Assembly (NCBI RefSeq): GCF_002091715.1 | Contig: NZ_BDAG01000012.1 | Location: forward strand, 62,001-126,000 | Direction of reading: 5' to 3' | DNA from: Pseudomonas migulae NBRC 103157 | GTDB taxonomy: Bacteria > Pseudomonadota > Gammaproteobacteria > Pseudomonadales > Pseudomonadaceae | DNA length: 64,000 bases | In this document: positions 9,389 to 18,605 of the stretch, one piece after another | Layout: every line of letters starts with the position of its first letter | How positions within the stretch are numbered: position 1 is the first letter of the stretch | Position numbers and translations under genes: made by a program | Notes under the pieces: generated by a model | Database searches by the model: none | Seen by the model: only the letters and a program-made list of their open reading frames with translations | What the model was told of the DNA's origin: nothing

Positions 9389-9472
9389 GAGCAGATTCTA
9401 GATCTAACTCCTTGAAAACATTGAGCTTTTTCAGCGGTCAGTGCTTTCGATGGCGTGAATTATGTACTGATT
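9389..9472. repeat. degraded boundary sequence next to tRNA-Cys, related to 39866-39965
   Basis: Bases 9408-9470 (from CTCCTTGAAA through TGCTTTCGATGG to ATGTACTGAT) align with 39902-39965 at roughly 70 percent identity by eye. Just before it, TTGGAGC at 9389-9395 equals the end of a tRNA-Gly 3' sequence. This looks like the far, heavily worn edge of material inserted at tRNA-Gly. Confidence 0.45.
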
Positions 9473-9580
9473 TCCGAGGGCTGGCAACCCCTTGATTTCA
9501 AAAAAATTTTATCGGGCGCTTTGCATGTTTCGACGCAGGTTCGACTCCTCGCCCACGTCTCCCGCGTGCCGCCGGCCCGC

Positions 9581-10021
9581 TTAGTGCCCACGAATGTAGT
9601 ACTCCAACTGCCGAATCAAATCGGCCTGCTCGACAATCGCCTCTTTCACCAAATCGCCAATCGACAACAAACCGATCAACTCGCCGCTATCCACTACCGG
9701 CAGATGGCGCAGATGGCTGTCGGTCATGACCTCCATACAGCGCTCGATGCTCTGCTGACTGTCGGCTGTCACGACCGGTGCGCTCATGATGTCGCGCACC
9801 GGCGTGCCGACCGAGGAACGTCCCTGCAGAACGACCTTGCGCGCATAGTCGCGCTCGCTGATGACGCCGACCACCTGCCCTGCTTCGATGACCGGCAGCG
9901 CGCCCACATTCTTCTCGGCCATCATTTTCAGCGCTTCAAGCACCATCTGGTCCGGCGCGATGCTATGCACGTGCTGGTTTTGCACGACTTTCAGTTTCAG
10001 CAGCTGTGCGGCTGTTTTCAT
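9581..10021 (-). CDS. CBS-domain pair protein
   Basis: The product has 146 residues and consists almost wholly of two CBS motifs (about 8-65 and 75-130), each with the typical D-x-x-x-x-A-L-x-x-M-x-x-x-x-V-G-A-L-P-V and G-x-I-S-E-R-D-Y pattern. CBS pairs bind adenosine nucleotides such as AMP, ATP or NAD(H) and often sense energy charge. With no other domain, the partner is unknown. It is a soluble cytoplasmic protein. It lies downstream of nirD on the same strand, 40 bases away, so it may be read through from nirBD. Confidence 0.92.
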   Translation of the reverse strand: MKTAAQLLKLKVVQNQHVHSIAPDQMVLEALKMMAEKNVGALPVIEAGQVVGVISERDYARKVVLQGRSSVGTPVRDIMSAPVVTADSQQSIERCMEVMTDSHLRHLPVVDSGELIGLLSIGDLVKEAIVEQADLIRQLEYYIRGH

Positions 10022-10061
10022 GGATGCCTCCGCTATCGTTGCTCATTGCCGACGCTTGAAC

Positions 10062-10439
10062 TCAAGCCACGCCGACTTCCACCACGCCACCGTTCAGCCG
10101 TACCGGCCAGACCCGCAGACGCTGCTGCGGATATTCCAGGCAACTGCCGTCTTCCAGCCGGAAATGCTGTTTGTAGATCGGTGAAGCGACGACCAGATCA
10201 CCCTTGATGCTGCCCACCAATCCACGACCGATGACGTTCGCCCCGGATTGCGGATCATGGTTATCGATCGCATAGAGGCTCCGACCCTCGGCACCCGGCA
10301 GGTAGAACAGCGCCACTTGGGCGCCATCGAGCCAGACGACAACGCCGGAGTTGCTGACCAGATCCTGCTGCGTGCACACGGTTTGCCAGACATCGGTGTT
10401 GGCCAGAGAATCGATGCGTCGGGTAGTGGACTGGCTCAT
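10062..10439 (-). CDS. nirD: assimilatory nitrite reductase small subunit
   Basis: The product has 125 residues with a Rieske-like fold but without the iron-sulfur ligands, as usual for NirD. The family core is seen in L-Y-A-I-D-N-H-D-P-Q-S-G-A-N-V-I-G-R-G and P-I-Y-K-Q-H-F-R-L-E-D-G. NirD joins the large subunit in cytoplasmic NAD(P)H-dependent reduction of nitrite to ammonium. Its ATG overlaps the nirB stop codon (TGATG), so the two are translationally coupled. Confidence 0.96.
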   Translation of the reverse strand: MSQSTTRRIDSLANTDVWQTVCTQQDLVSNSGVVVWLDGAQVALFYLPGAEGRSLYAIDNHDPQSGANVIGRGLVGSIKGDLVVASPIYKQHFRLEDGSCLEYPQQRLRVWPVRLNGGVVEVGVA

Positions 10440-13000
10440 CAGGCAAGCTCCTCGGTGACAGGAATAAGGTTGAGTTCGGCCGCCATGATCGGGCGCCGCT
10501 GACCACGCTCCTGGACAAAGTGAATGTCCGGGTCCGGGCGTTTATCGTTGACGAAGGTGCGAAAGCGCTTGAGCTTTTCCGGGTCTTTGAGTGCGTTGGC
10601 CCACTCGCATTCATAGCGATCGACCACCAACTGCATTTGCGATTCAAGTTCCGCGCCAAGCCCGAGGCTGTCGTGGATGATCACGTCCTTGAGGTAGTCG
10701 AGGCCGCCTTCGAGGCTTTCTCGCCACACCGAGGTGCGCTGCAGTTTGTCGGCGGTGCGGATGTAGAACATCAGGAAGCGGTCGATGTAGCGGATCAGGG
10801 TGGCGTCGTCGAGGTCGGTGGCGAACAGCTCGGCGTGGCGCGGGCGCATGCCGCCGTTACCGGCGATGTACAGGTTCCAGCCGTTCTCGGTGGCGATCAC
10901 GCCGACGTCTTTGCTTTGGGCTTCTGCGCATTCGCGGGTGCAACCGGACACCGCGAACTTGAGCTTGTGCGGCGAACGCAAACCTTTGTAGCGGTCCTCG
11001 ATCATCAGGGCCATTTGCACGCTGTCCTGCACGCCATAGCGGCACCAGGTGCTGCCGACGCAAGACTTCACGGTTCGGGTCGATTTGCCGTAGGCGTGCC
11101 CGGTTTCGAAACCGGCTTCAATCAACTCGGCCCAGATGTCCGGCAACTCATGCAACTGTGCGCCGAACAGATCGATACGCTGGCCGCCGGTGATTTTGGT
11201 GTAGAGGTCGTATTTCTTCGCCACCACACCGATCGCGATCAGTTTGTCGGCGGTGATTTCGCCACCGGGAATGCGTGGCACCACCGAATAGGTGCCGTTT
11301 TTCTGCATGTTGGCCATGAAGGTGTCGTTGGTGTCCTGCAACGGCACCAGCGACGCGTCCATGATCGGCTGGTTCCAGCACGACGCGAGGATCGAGCCAA
11401 CCGCCGGCTTGCAGACGTCGCACCCGGTGTGGCCACGGCCATGTTTGGCCAGCAGTTCTTCGAAGGTGATCACCCCTTCTACCCGCACCAGCGCATACAA
11501 CTCCTGACGGGTGTAGGCGAAGTGTTCGCAGAGGCTTTTGTCGACACTGACGCCACGGGCAATCAGTTCATGCTCGAAGACTTGCTTGAGCAAACCCGCG
11601 CAGCCGCCGCAGCCGGTACAGGCCTTGGTCTGCGACTTCAGCAGGCCGAGGTCGGTGCAGCCTCCGTCGATGGCCGAACAGATGGCCCCTTTGGTGACGT
11701 TGTGGCACGAGCAGACCGTGGCCGACTCGGGCAACGCGCCCGGGCCCAGGGTCGGCGCGCCTTCGGAAGACGGCAGAATCAGGCTGGCCGGCTCCGACGG
11801 CAGGGCTATGGCGTTCTGCATGTATTGCAGCAGCGTGTCGTAATAGCTGTTGTCGCCGACCAGCACCGCACCGATGACGTGCTTGCCGGAGGCATCCACC
11901 ACCAGCCGCCGATAGCTGGCCGTGGTTTCGTCGATGAACTGATAACTGCGCGCGCCCGGCGTGCTGCCATGGGCATCGCCGATGGAGCCGACATCGACGC
12001 CCAGCAGCTTGAGCTTGGTCGACATGTCGGCACCCAGAAACGGTTCTGCGACCTCGTTGCACAAGCGTGCCGCGACGCTGCGCGCCATCTGGTAGCCCGG
12101 CGCGACGAGGCCGAACAGGCCACCATTCCACGAGGCGCACTCGCCGATGGCATAGATATCCGGATCACTGCTCAGGCATTCGTCGTCAATCACGACGCCA
12201 CCGCGCGGTCCGATGTCCAGCGCGCACTGGCGGGCCAGCGCATCTTGTGCGCGAATGCCGGCCGAGAACACGATCAGGTCGGCTTCGAGAAACTCGTCGT
12301 TGGCGAAGTTCATGCGGTAGCGATACTCCTCGCCCACGCTGATCGACTGTGTGGCGCGTGACAGGTGCACACCAACGCCCAACCTTTCGATCTGCGACTT
12401 GAGCGCAAGCCCGCCCATCTCGTCCAGCTGCACCGGCATCAGGCGCGGCGCGAATTCCACGACATGCGCTTCCAGGCCCAGGCTTTTCAGCGCATTGGCA
12501 GCTTCAAGACCCAGCAGCCCCCCGCCCACCACGACACCACGTCGGGCGTTGGCAGCGGCAGCGCGGATGGCGTCGAGGTCTTCAAGGGTTCGATACACCA
12601 GGCGTGAATCACCCTCCGCGCCTTCAATCGGCGGCACAAACGGATAAGACCCGGTGGCCAGGACCAGTTTGTCGTAAGGGACGCAACCTTGCGCAGTGAT
12701 CACCTGGCGACGGGCGCGGTCGATTTCCAGCACCGGCACGCCCAAATGCAGGGTGACGCCTGGCGTCTGGTACAGCGAGGCTTCACCCAAGGCCAAGGAT
12801 TCAGCATCGCGACCAGAAAAATACTCGGAAAGATGCACACGATCGTAGGCACGCATCGGCTCTTCGCTGAACACGTGCACTTGATACTGTTCAAGCGCTC
12901 CCCGCTCGATCAACTGCTCGACACAATGATGGCCGACCATGCCATTGCCAATCACGATCAGCGTTTGCAATTTGTTCAACGCGGCAACATTGGAATTCAT
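10439..13000 (-). CDS. nirB: assimilatory nitrite reductase large subunit
   Basis: The product has 853 residues. An N-terminal FAD/NAD(P)H reductase region (about 1-320) has I-G-N-G-M-V-G-H-H and G-G-G-L-L-G-L-E-A. It is followed by BFD-type [2Fe-2S] segments (C-S-C-H-N-V and C-T-G-C-G-G-C, then H-T-G-C-D-V-C). The C-terminal sirohaem/[4Fe-4S] region has C-V-G-S-T-W-C and S-G-C-T-R-E-C. It reduces nitrite to ammonium in nitrogen assimilation. The ATG at 13000 fits the family start; a longer frame runs into the leader terminator and is not coding. A sigma-54 promoter and a terminator in the 190-base leader point to nitrogen control plus antitermination. Confidence 0.97.
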   Translation of the reverse strand: MNSNVAALNKLQTLIVIGNGMVGHHCVEQLIERGALEQYQVHVFSEEPMRAYDRVHLSEYFSGRDAESLALGEASLYQTPGVTLHLGVPVLEIDRARRQVITAQGCVPYDKLVLATGSYPFVPPIEGAEGDSRLVYRTLEDLDAIRAAAANARRGVVVGGGLLGLEAANALKSLGLEAHVVEFAPRLMPVQLDEMGGLALKSQIERLGVGVHLSRATQSISVGEEYRYRMNFANDEFLEADLIVFSAGIRAQDALARQCALDIGPRGGVVIDDECLSSDPDIYAIGECASWNGGLFGLVAPGYQMARSVAARLCNEVAEPFLGADMSTKLKLLGVDVGSIGDAHGSTPGARSYQFIDETTASYRRLVVDASGKHVIGAVLVGDNSYYDTLLQYMQNAIALPSEPASLILPSSEGAPTLGPGALPESATVCSCHNVTKGAICSAIDGGCTDLGLLKSQTKACTGCGGCAGLLKQVFEHELIARGVSVDKSLCEHFAYTRQELYALVRVEGVITFEELLAKHGRGHTGCDVCKPAVGSILASCWNQPIMDASLVPLQDTNDTFMANMQKNGTYSVVPRIPGGEITADKLIAIGVVAKKYDLYTKITGGQRIDLFGAQLHELPDIWAELIEAGFETGHAYGKSTRTVKSCVGSTWCRYGVQDSVQMALMIEDRYKGLRSPHKLKFAVSGCTRECAEAQSKDVGVIATENGWNLYIAGNGGMRPRHAELFATDLDDATLIRYIDRFLMFYIRTADKLQRTSVWRESLEGGLDYLKDVIIHDSLGLGAELESQMQLVVDRYECEWANALKDPEKLKRFRTFVNDKRPDPDIHFVQERGQRRPIMAAELNLIPVTEELA

Positions 13001-13032
13001 AAGAAGCACCCGGCTAAAGCGGTTCAAAAAGC

Positions 13033-13068
13033 AAAAAAAAACGCCTGAAACCTTTCGGTTCCAGGCGT
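13033..13068 (-). terminator. leader terminator (attenuator) before nirB
   Basis: On the minus strand a 12-bp stem with a GAAA tetraloop (ACGCCTGGAACC with GGTTTCAGGCGT) is followed by eight or more T. It sits inside the nirB leader, 33 bases before the start codon. Nitrate/nitrite assimilation operons of Pseudomonas and Azotobacter are known to be antiterminated by the ANTAR protein NasT at such a leader. No nasT gene is in this window, so NasT control is inferred. Confidence 0.75.
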
Positions 13069-13200
13069 CTTTGCCTGTTCTTTTGCGGTGTTGATGCCAG
13101 ACGTCTATGCCCGACCCACCGATGTTGCCCACGAATCGATCGTCGTTGACCGAGGGGCTGCCCACTCGACAGCATTCAGGGTGGGCCTGTTCGGTGTGTT

Positions 13201-13215
13201 GCAGTGTTTGTGCCA
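13201..13215 (-). promoter_or_regulatory. sigma-54 promoter of nirBD
   Basis: The minus strand reads TGGCACAAACACTGC, with GG and GC exactly 10 bases apart as in the -24/-12 consensus. The start would lie near 13190, giving a leader of about 190 bases. Upstream, TGCACC and TGCACT at 13301-13306 and 13291-13296 resemble NtrC half-sites. Confidence 0.7.
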
Positions 13216-13338
13216 GATCGCAAAAGTGCTGCTCAGGGGCGGCGCGGCCGTGAATTCACTGCGACAAACCGGCCGCTTTTGCCTTCGCATAGTGCAGCGA
13301 GGTGCAGCAAAGCTTTATAAAAGTGCACAAATGCTTCA

Positions 13339-14508
13339 TCAGAAATACTTGAGCCAGGCAATGTCTCGACGTCTAGCCTTCAACAACGAGAACCCTCTGA
13401 CCGGGCGATAAAGCGCAATCGCCAGCAAGATTGCCACCAGCCAGACCGCCCCGACCGACGTGAAACCCAACCACGCGCCCTGATTCAACCCGAACAGCGC
13501 GACAGCGATGACATACAAAACCTTCAGCGCGTACAGGTGCAACAGATAGAAGAACATCGGCGCCGACCCGAAGACCGTCAACGGACGCAGCCACCGGCTC
13601 TTCTGTGCATGCTCAAACCACAGAAGCAGCAAGCATCCAACGCTAAGGGTCAGTGCAACAAACAGCAGCGACGGTGGATATTTGGTGATGTTGAAAAAAC
13701 TCATCAGCGTTTGCAGGGACGTCTCGCCCACGCTCCAGGGCTTCTCGCCATAACCATTGAGCAGTCGCAGCGCAATGAATCCCGCCAGCCCGGCGACACC
13801 ACCGATCAGCAATGTGCGTTGACGCACCCTCGCGTCCGCCGCTCGCCCGAACCACGGCCCCATGGCATAACCCAGGCCGATCACGCCAATCCACGGCAGC
13901 ACCGGGTAAGACGTGCGCAGCCGAAACCCTTCGGCCAGTTCGATCCAGCCGCGATCATGGAGAATCGCCCAAGGCACGTGCAACGCCGATTCCACTGGAA
14001 AGTGCAGAGCATCCAGCAGGTTGTGCCCGGCGATGATCGCCAGGCTCAAGAGCAGCAGCATCGGGCGTGGCAGCCAGACCATCACCGACAGCGCAATCAT
14101 GCTCAGGCCGATGGCCCAAATCACCTGCAGGTAGATAACCGTCGGCGGAAACTGGAACGTCCAGGCGAAGTTCACCAGGGTGAACTCAAGCACCACCAGA
14201 AACAGACCGCGCTTGAACAGAAAACTGCAAACATCGGCCTTGCCAGCGTATTTCTCACCGTACAGCCAGGCCGACAGACCGGTAAGCAGCACGAAGACCG
14301 GCGCGCACAAATGAGCGAGTGTGCGGCTAAAGAACAGTGCGGGTTCGGTCGTGGCAATGTCCATGGGATCGGACACCTGTCGATGCAGGAAAAAGGTTTC
14401 GCGGACGTGGTCGAGCAGCATGAACAGAATCACCATGCCTCTCAATGCATCGATGGAAAGAAGCCGGCCGACTGTCGTGCCGATGGAGCGAGGGGGAGCA
14501 ATAGTCAT
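13339..14508 (-). CDS. DUF1624-type membrane acyltransferase-like protein
   Basis: The product has 389 residues, mostly hydrophobic, with about ten predicted membrane helices. It begins after a short tail with R-L-L-S-I-D-A-L-R-G-M-V-I-L-F-M-L-L-D-H, the signature of the DUF1624/heparan-alpha-glucosaminide N-acetyltransferase-like group. The conserved D-H and a later H-L-C-A-P-V-F segment are present. Members sit in the inner membrane and are thought to move acyl groups. The substrate is not known here. The start at 14508 is the ATG next to this motif. Confidence 0.8.
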   Translation of the reverse strand: MTIAPPRSIGTTVGRLLSIDALRGMVILFMLLDHVRETFFLHRQVSDPMDIATTEPALFFSRTLAHLCAPVFVLLTGLSAWLYGEKYAGKADVCSFLFKRGLFLVVLEFTLVNFAWTFQFPPTVIYLQVIWAIGLSMIALSVMVWLPRPMLLLLSLAIIAGHNLLDALHFPVESALHVPWAILHDRGWIELAEGFRLRTSYPVLPWIGVIGLGYAMGPWFGRAADARVRQRTLLIGGVAGLAGFIALRLLNGYGEKPWSVGETSLQTLMSFFNITKYPPSLLFVALTLSVGCLLLLWFEHAQKSRWLRPLTVFGSAPMFFYLLHLYALKVLYVIAVALFGLNQGAWLGFTSVGAVWLVAILLAIALYRPVRGFSLLKARRRDIAWLKYF

Positions 14509-14616
14509 GGAGATTTCGCAACACAAGGGGGTGAATAAACGTGTCCCGCAGAACAGATTGCCGGGCACCTTATATTGTTACCCTATAACATTTCCAGGCA
14601 TTTTTTCATCTGTACA

Positions 14617-14719
14617 CCTGCGGGAGCGAGCTTGCTCGCGATGGTCGTTCACGAAAACGCGTGCTGCCTGGATAAACACGGCGTCCTTCAGTCCATCGCG
14701 AGCAAGCACGCTCCTACAG
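14617..14719. repeat. REP pair (BIME-like)
   Basis: Two inverted copies of the fluorescens-group REP sequence face each other: GGGAGCGAGCTTGCTCGCGAT at the left and its complement-like partner ATCGCGAGCAAGCACGCTCC at the right, about 45 bases apart. It lies in the 284-base gap between the divergent acyltransferase and dipeptidase genes. Confidence 0.85.
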
Positions 14720-14792
14720 TGATAATGTGGAAACGTTTTGTTTCATTAATCAAACACTTCTAACTCACTCCCTGCAAAGGAATGCCACAGCA

Positions 14793-16532
14793 ATGGACTT
14801 TTCTCTCAAGCATCTGGCCGTGACAACGCTGATGTTGGCCAGCCTTTCGTCCTTCACCACGGCTGCGCACGCCAACATCACCCCGGAACAGAGCGCGACC
14901 ATCCTCAAGACGTTCAGTGACGCCTCGGCAACCGATTTCAGGCAGTTCCTGACAAGCCTGGCCAAGACCGACCTGGCCAAAACCGATGACCTCGGCGCGG
15001 CGATCAGTGCCTTCCTGGACAACAAGGCCCTTTCCGCCGACCAACAGAACGAAATCCATCGCCTGCTGGGGCTCTATGCGCGAGTGAAGTACGGCAAAGC
15101 CGCCACCGAGACGCTGCGTGAGCTGGTGGCCATCCCGACCTTCCGCGTGGACGGCGTTGACCAGCACGCCAACCCTGAATTCATCAGGATCGCCGACAAG
15201 ATCAAGAGCCTTGCCCAGGCCTTCAACCTGAACTTTCGCAACATCGACAACCGCGTCTATGAGATCTCCCTCGAGGGCACTGGAGATGAAGTGGTCGGCA
15301 TTCACGCCCACGCCGACGTGGTGCCCGTGACGCCGGAGAACTGGGTCCTGGAAGACGGCACCAGACTCGATCCGTTCAAGGTCACCCTGATCGGCGACCG
15401 CATGTATGGCCGGGGCACCGAAGACGACAAGAACGGCATCGTGGTAGCGCTCTACGCCATGAAAGTCATCAAGGAAGAAAAACTGCCGCTGGCGAGGAAT
15501 TTCAAGCTGCTGGTCGACACCACCGAGGAAACCTCTGGCGACGCCATCCCCTATTACTTCGAACACAACCCGACACCCAACTACAACCTGGCGCTGGATG
15601 GTGGCTACCCGGTGGTAATCGCCGAGAAAGGCTACGGCACCGTCATGGCCAATTTCCCCAAGCGCAAGGCTGACGGCAAAGGCGCTGAAATCGTCTCGAT
15701 GACGGGCGGCCTGGCCACCAACCAGATTCCATCGGCTTCGGTCGCCACTCTGCTGAGTGACAAGCCTGCCGAACTGGCTGCCAGCCTGCAGAAGGCGGGT
15801 AGCGATTTTGCCAAGCGCAATGGCGGCAATTTCAGCGTGACTGCCAAGGTTGACGGCAAGGACGTCAAACTGACGGTCACTGGCGTTTCAGCCCACTCCT
15901 CCGAGCCGGAGTCCGGCGTCAACCCGGTATCCCGGATGCTGGTCTTCATCAATAGCCTCGACGGCAAGGTCGCGATCAAGCACAACCACATCACCGACGC
16001 TGCCCGCTACGCCGCCGACAACTGGGGCCTGGATTACCTCGGAGGCAAACTGGGAGTCGGTTTCTCCGATGCCTTCATGGGCCCGCTGACCACGTCCCTG
16101 ACGTTTGTCGGGATGGATGAAAAAACCTTCAAGCTCGCGGTCAACCTGCGCGTGCCAAAGGGCAAGTCCCCGGAAGCGCTCAAGGCCGAAATCGCCGACA
16201 AGATTGGCGCCTGGAGCAAGAAGTCCCACGTAGCAGCGACGTTCGATTACTCGATTGCCGAGCCGATGTACCGCAACCCCGAGGGTGAATGGGTCAAGGC
16301 CCTGCTGGCCGTGGCCAGCGAAAACCTTGGCATGAAACACGAGTACGGCACTTCTGCCGGCGCCACTTCGGTTCATGAATTGCCCAATGGCGTGCAGTTC
16401 GGCCTGGCCCGGCCCGAGGTCAAATACACCGGCCACACGGACAACGAGTTCAAGACCGTCGACCAGTTCCTGCTGGACCTGCAGATCGTGACCGAAATGA
16501 TGGGGCGCATCGGGCAATTGCCGAAACTCTGA
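14793..16532 (+). CDS. exported M20-family dipeptidase
   Basis: The product has 579 residues with a signal peptide ending near A-H-A-N (residues 22-26). Then follows an M20 metallopeptidase with the zinc-ligand segments H-A-H-A-D, G-R-G-T-E-D-D-K-N-G and D-T-T-E-E-T-S-G-D, and a dimerisation domain around residues 290-420. It is expected to cut dipeptides or short N-acyl peptides outside the cytoplasm. AAAGGA lies upstream of the ATG at 14793. The gene is followed by a terminator and an OprD-type porin gene, so uptake of the products is plausible. Confidence 0.88.
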   Translation: MDFSLKHLAVTTLMLASLSSFTTAAHANITPEQSATILKTFSDASATDFRQFLTSLAKTDLAKTDDLGAAISAFLDNKALSADQQNEIHRLLGLYARVKYGKAATETLRELVAIPTFRVDGVDQHANPEFIRIADKIKSLAQAFNLNFRNIDNRVYEISLEGTGDEVVGIHAHADVVPVTPENWVLEDGTRLDPFKVTLIGDRMYGRGTEDDKNGIVVALYAMKVIKEEKLPLARNFKLLVDTTEETSGDAIPYYFEHNPTPNYNLALDGGYPVVIAEKGYGTVMANFPKRKADGKGAEIVSMTGGLATNQIPSASVATLLSDKPAELAASLQKAGSDFAKRNGGNFSVTAKVDGKDVKLTVTGVSAHSSEPESGVNPVSRMLVFINSLDGKVAIKHNHITDAARYAADNWGLDYLGGKLGVGFSDAFMGPLTTSLTFVGMDEKTFKLAVNLRVPKGKSPEALKAEIADKIGAWSKKSHVAATFDYSIAEPMYRNPEGEWVKALLAVASENLGMKHEYGTSAGATSVHELPNGVQFGLARPEVKYTGHTDNEFKTVDQFLLDLQIVTEMMGRIGQLPKL

Positions 16533-16541
16533 CCCACTGTC

Positions 16542-16571
16542 GGGCCCGCCGTTCTGGCGGGTCCATTTCTT
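16542..16571 (+). terminator. terminator after the dipeptidase gene
   Basis: GGGCCCGCC and GGCGGGTCC pair around a 5-base loop, followed by ATTTCTT, 10 bases after the stop codon. Confidence 0.7.
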
Positions 16572-16592
16572 GATCCGATTTCCTATCGCACT

Positions 16593-16615
16593 ATCGTTGC
16601 CTTCAGAGCAACGAT
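16593..16615. promoter_or_regulatory. inverted repeat, probable LysR operator before the OprD gene
   Basis: ATCGTTGC and GCAACGAT form a perfect 8-bp inverted repeat around a 7-base spacer, and the site holds T-N11-A. A second copy of the GTTGC-N7-GCAAC core, again preceded by ATC, is found at 20878-20897 directly before the LysR gene. Confidence 0.6.
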
Positions 16616-16765
16616 GTCTGAATTAAGTTGCTCTTGCTGCCATTGGTCAATGGAGCGAGCATCGCTCTCGACACCGCAGCAACGTCAAAAGCCGCACAGC
16701 TGACGGCTGTCACTACCTCCCCGTCCTACTCGCAAGGCCCTCGAAAGAGGGTCTACGGCGGAGTC

Positions 16766-18049
16766 ATGTCTAATAAAAACAAGAGTCAACCTATGACAAA
16801 AGATCGAGGCAAACTGTGTGCGCTGTTCATCACAGGAGCGGGCGCCAACCTCGCCCAGGCCGCCGACAGCGGGTTCGTGGAGCAGTCCACTGCAACGCTG
16901 GTGACCCGAAACTATTTTTTCAGCAGGGATTTCTCCGATATCCGAGGTTCGGAAAAATCAATGGCTCAGGAGTGGGCGCAAGGCTTCATCCTCAATTTCA
17001 AGTCCGGTTACACGCCCGGGCTGGTGGGATTTGGCCTGGATGCCACAGGCAAGTTCGGCATCAAGCTCGACAGCAGTCCGGACCGGGTCAACTCGGGCTT
17101 GTTACCGGTGAAGGACGATGGCCGTGCCGCTGACAACTATGGTCGCCTGGGGTTGACGGCCAAGGTGCGTTTTTCCAAAACCGAACTGAAGGTCGGTGAA
17201 CTGCAACCCAATATTCCTTCGCTGGTTTTCAGCGATATCCGCTTGCTGCCCCCCGCCTATCAAGGCGCGAGCATGACCAGCAGTGAAATACCCGGCCTGA
17301 CGCTGCAAGCCGGGCACCTGACCTCTACGACCCTGCGCAACGAGGCCGGCGAGAGCAAACTGCAGGCCTTGCTGGGCAACAAGCCGCAACGCCAGGTGTC
17401 GAGCGATGCCTTCAACTACGTGGGCGGCGACTACGCGTTCAACAGTAATCGCACCACCGTGAGTGCCTGGCATTCCCGACTGGAGGATATCTACGAGCAG
17501 AACTTCTTCGGTTTAAAACACAGTGTGCCGGTGGGAAGTTGGGTGCTGGGGGCCAATCTCGGTTATTACGACGCCAAGGAAGAAGGTCGCAAACTGGTTG
17601 GCAAAGTCGACAACCAGGCGTTCTTCTCGCTGCTGTCGGCCAAGCTCGGGGGGCATACGTTCTATGCCGGTTACCAGGGCATGTACGGTGACAGCCCCTT
17701 TCCTCGCGTGTTTCTCAATGTCAGCGCGCTGGGTAACGAACTGCCGACCTACGAGTTCGTCTCGACCCATGAGCGCTCTTATCAATTGCGCTATGACTAT
17801 GACTTCGCGGCCCTCGGTGTACCTGGATTATTAGCCAGCACACGCTATGTCACCGGCGACAATGTGAAAACGGGAATGGGCTTTGAAGGCAAAGATCGGG
17901 AGCGTGACCTGGACCTCAGTTACACCTTCCAGTCCGCCCCGCTGAAAGGCCTCGGCGTGCGAGTGCGCAACGCGATGGCGCGCTCCAACTACCGCACGGA
18001 TATCAACGAGAACCGGTTGATCATCAGTTACACCTGGACGCTGTTCTAA
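16766..18049 (+). CDS. OprD-family outer-membrane porin
   Basis: The product has 427 residues with a signal peptide ending near A-Q-A-A-D. The mature part shows the OprD features: F-F-S-R-D-F, an E-W-A-Q-G-F-I-L-N-F-K-S-G-Y-T-P-G segment, G-V-D-type strands and a barrel that closes with an aromatic C-terminus (T-W-T-L-F). OprD proteins admit amino acids, peptides or aromatic acids. GGCGGAG stands before the ATG at 16766; the ATG at 16793 is another possible start. The operator at 16593-16615 suggests control by the LysR protein encoded at 20923. Confidence 0.9.
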   Translation: MSNKNKSQPMTKDRGKLCALFITGAGANLAQAADSGFVEQSTATLVTRNYFFSRDFSDIRGSEKSMAQEWAQGFILNFKSGYTPGLVGFGLDATGKFGIKLDSSPDRVNSGLLPVKDDGRAADNYGRLGLTAKVRFSKTELKVGELQPNIPSLVFSDIRLLPPAYQGASMTSSEIPGLTLQAGHLTSTTLRNEAGESKLQALLGNKPQRQVSSDAFNYVGGDYAFNSNRTTVSAWHSRLEDIYEQNFFGLKHSVPVGSWVLGANLGYYDAKEEGRKLVGKVDNQAFFSLLSAKLGGHTFYAGYQGMYGDSPFPRVFLNVSALGNELPTYEFVSTHERSYQLRYDYDFAALGVPGLLASTRYVTGDNVKTGMGFEGKDRERDLDLSYTFQSAPLKGLGVRVRNAMARSNYRTDINENRLIISYTWTLF

Positions 18050-18064
18050 GCGTTTGTCACGAAC

Positions 18065-18092
18065 TGTGGGGGCGAATCGCTTCGCCCCCACA
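18065..18092. terminator. hairpin between convergent oprD-like and ridA-like genes
   Basis: A 12-bp perfect stem (TGTGGGGGCGAA with TTCGCCCCCACA) with a 4-base loop lies between two converging genes. It has no long T run, but its place fits a shared terminator. Confidence 0.6.
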
Positions 18093-18117
18093 CGTCACCT
18101 TTCACCGTTATCGATCT

Positions 18118-18582
18118 TCAACGGACTTCAACGGTTATCTCTATTTCGACACAAGCCCCCAATGGAATCTGAGCCACACCGAATGCCGAGCGTGCGTGTT
18201 TTCCCTGATCGCCGAACACCTCGGCAAACAGCTCCGAGGCGCCGTTCGTGACCAGGTGCTGCTCGGTGAAACGGGACGTTGAATTCACCAGGCTCAGCAC
18301 TTTGACAATCCGCGTGACCCGATTCAGATCACCAAGATGAGCCTGCAGCGTCGCCAGCAAGTCGATGGCCGTCGAACGCGCGGCCGCATAGCCCTCCTCT
18401 GTCGTCAGCGATTCGCCCAGTTTGCCTGCCCAGACTTTGCCGTCCTTTTTCGCAATATGGCCGGACAGGTAAACGACGTTGCCAGTCTGCGCACTCATCA
18501 CATAGGCAGCGGCGGGAGCGCCGGTGGCGGGTAACTCGATACCGAGGTCTTTCAGACGGGTATAAACGTCACGTTCATTCAT
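18118..18582 (-). CDS. RidA family protein
   Basis: The product has 154 residues of the YjgF/RidA type, soluble and expected to be trimeric. The N-terminal L-G-I-E-L-P-A-T-G-A-P and the V-Y-L-S-G-H-I segment mark the subgroup with the L-P-x-x-x-x-P-x-A-x-Y start. Family members hydrolyse reactive enamine/imine intermediates or act in catabolic pathways. GAGGAAA precedes the ATG at 18582. It follows the creatininase-family gene on the same strand; a strong hairpin (18606-18632) stands between them. Confidence 0.9.
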   Translation of the reverse strand: MNERDVYTRLKDLGIELPATGAPAAAYVMSAQTGNVVYLSGHIAKKDGKVWAGKLGESLTTEEGYAAARSTAIDLLATLQAHLGDLNRVTRIVKVLSLVNSTSRFTEQHLVTNGASELFAEVFGDQGKHARSAFGVAQIPLGACVEIEITVEVR

Positions 18583-18605
18583 GGGATTTCCTCGAACAGG
18601 ATGTG

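Noticed and set aside
9525..9570. tRNA-like T-arm (GGTTCGACTCC) on the plus strand
   Set aside because: No acceptor, anticodon arm or CCA fits around it. It lies at the edge of the CBS gene region and may be chance or a very worn tRNA scrap.
10520..12361. Long open frame of about 600 codons opposite nirB
   Set aside because: It is a mirror of the high-GC nirB codons. It has no family motifs or ribosome site, and nirB itself is certain.
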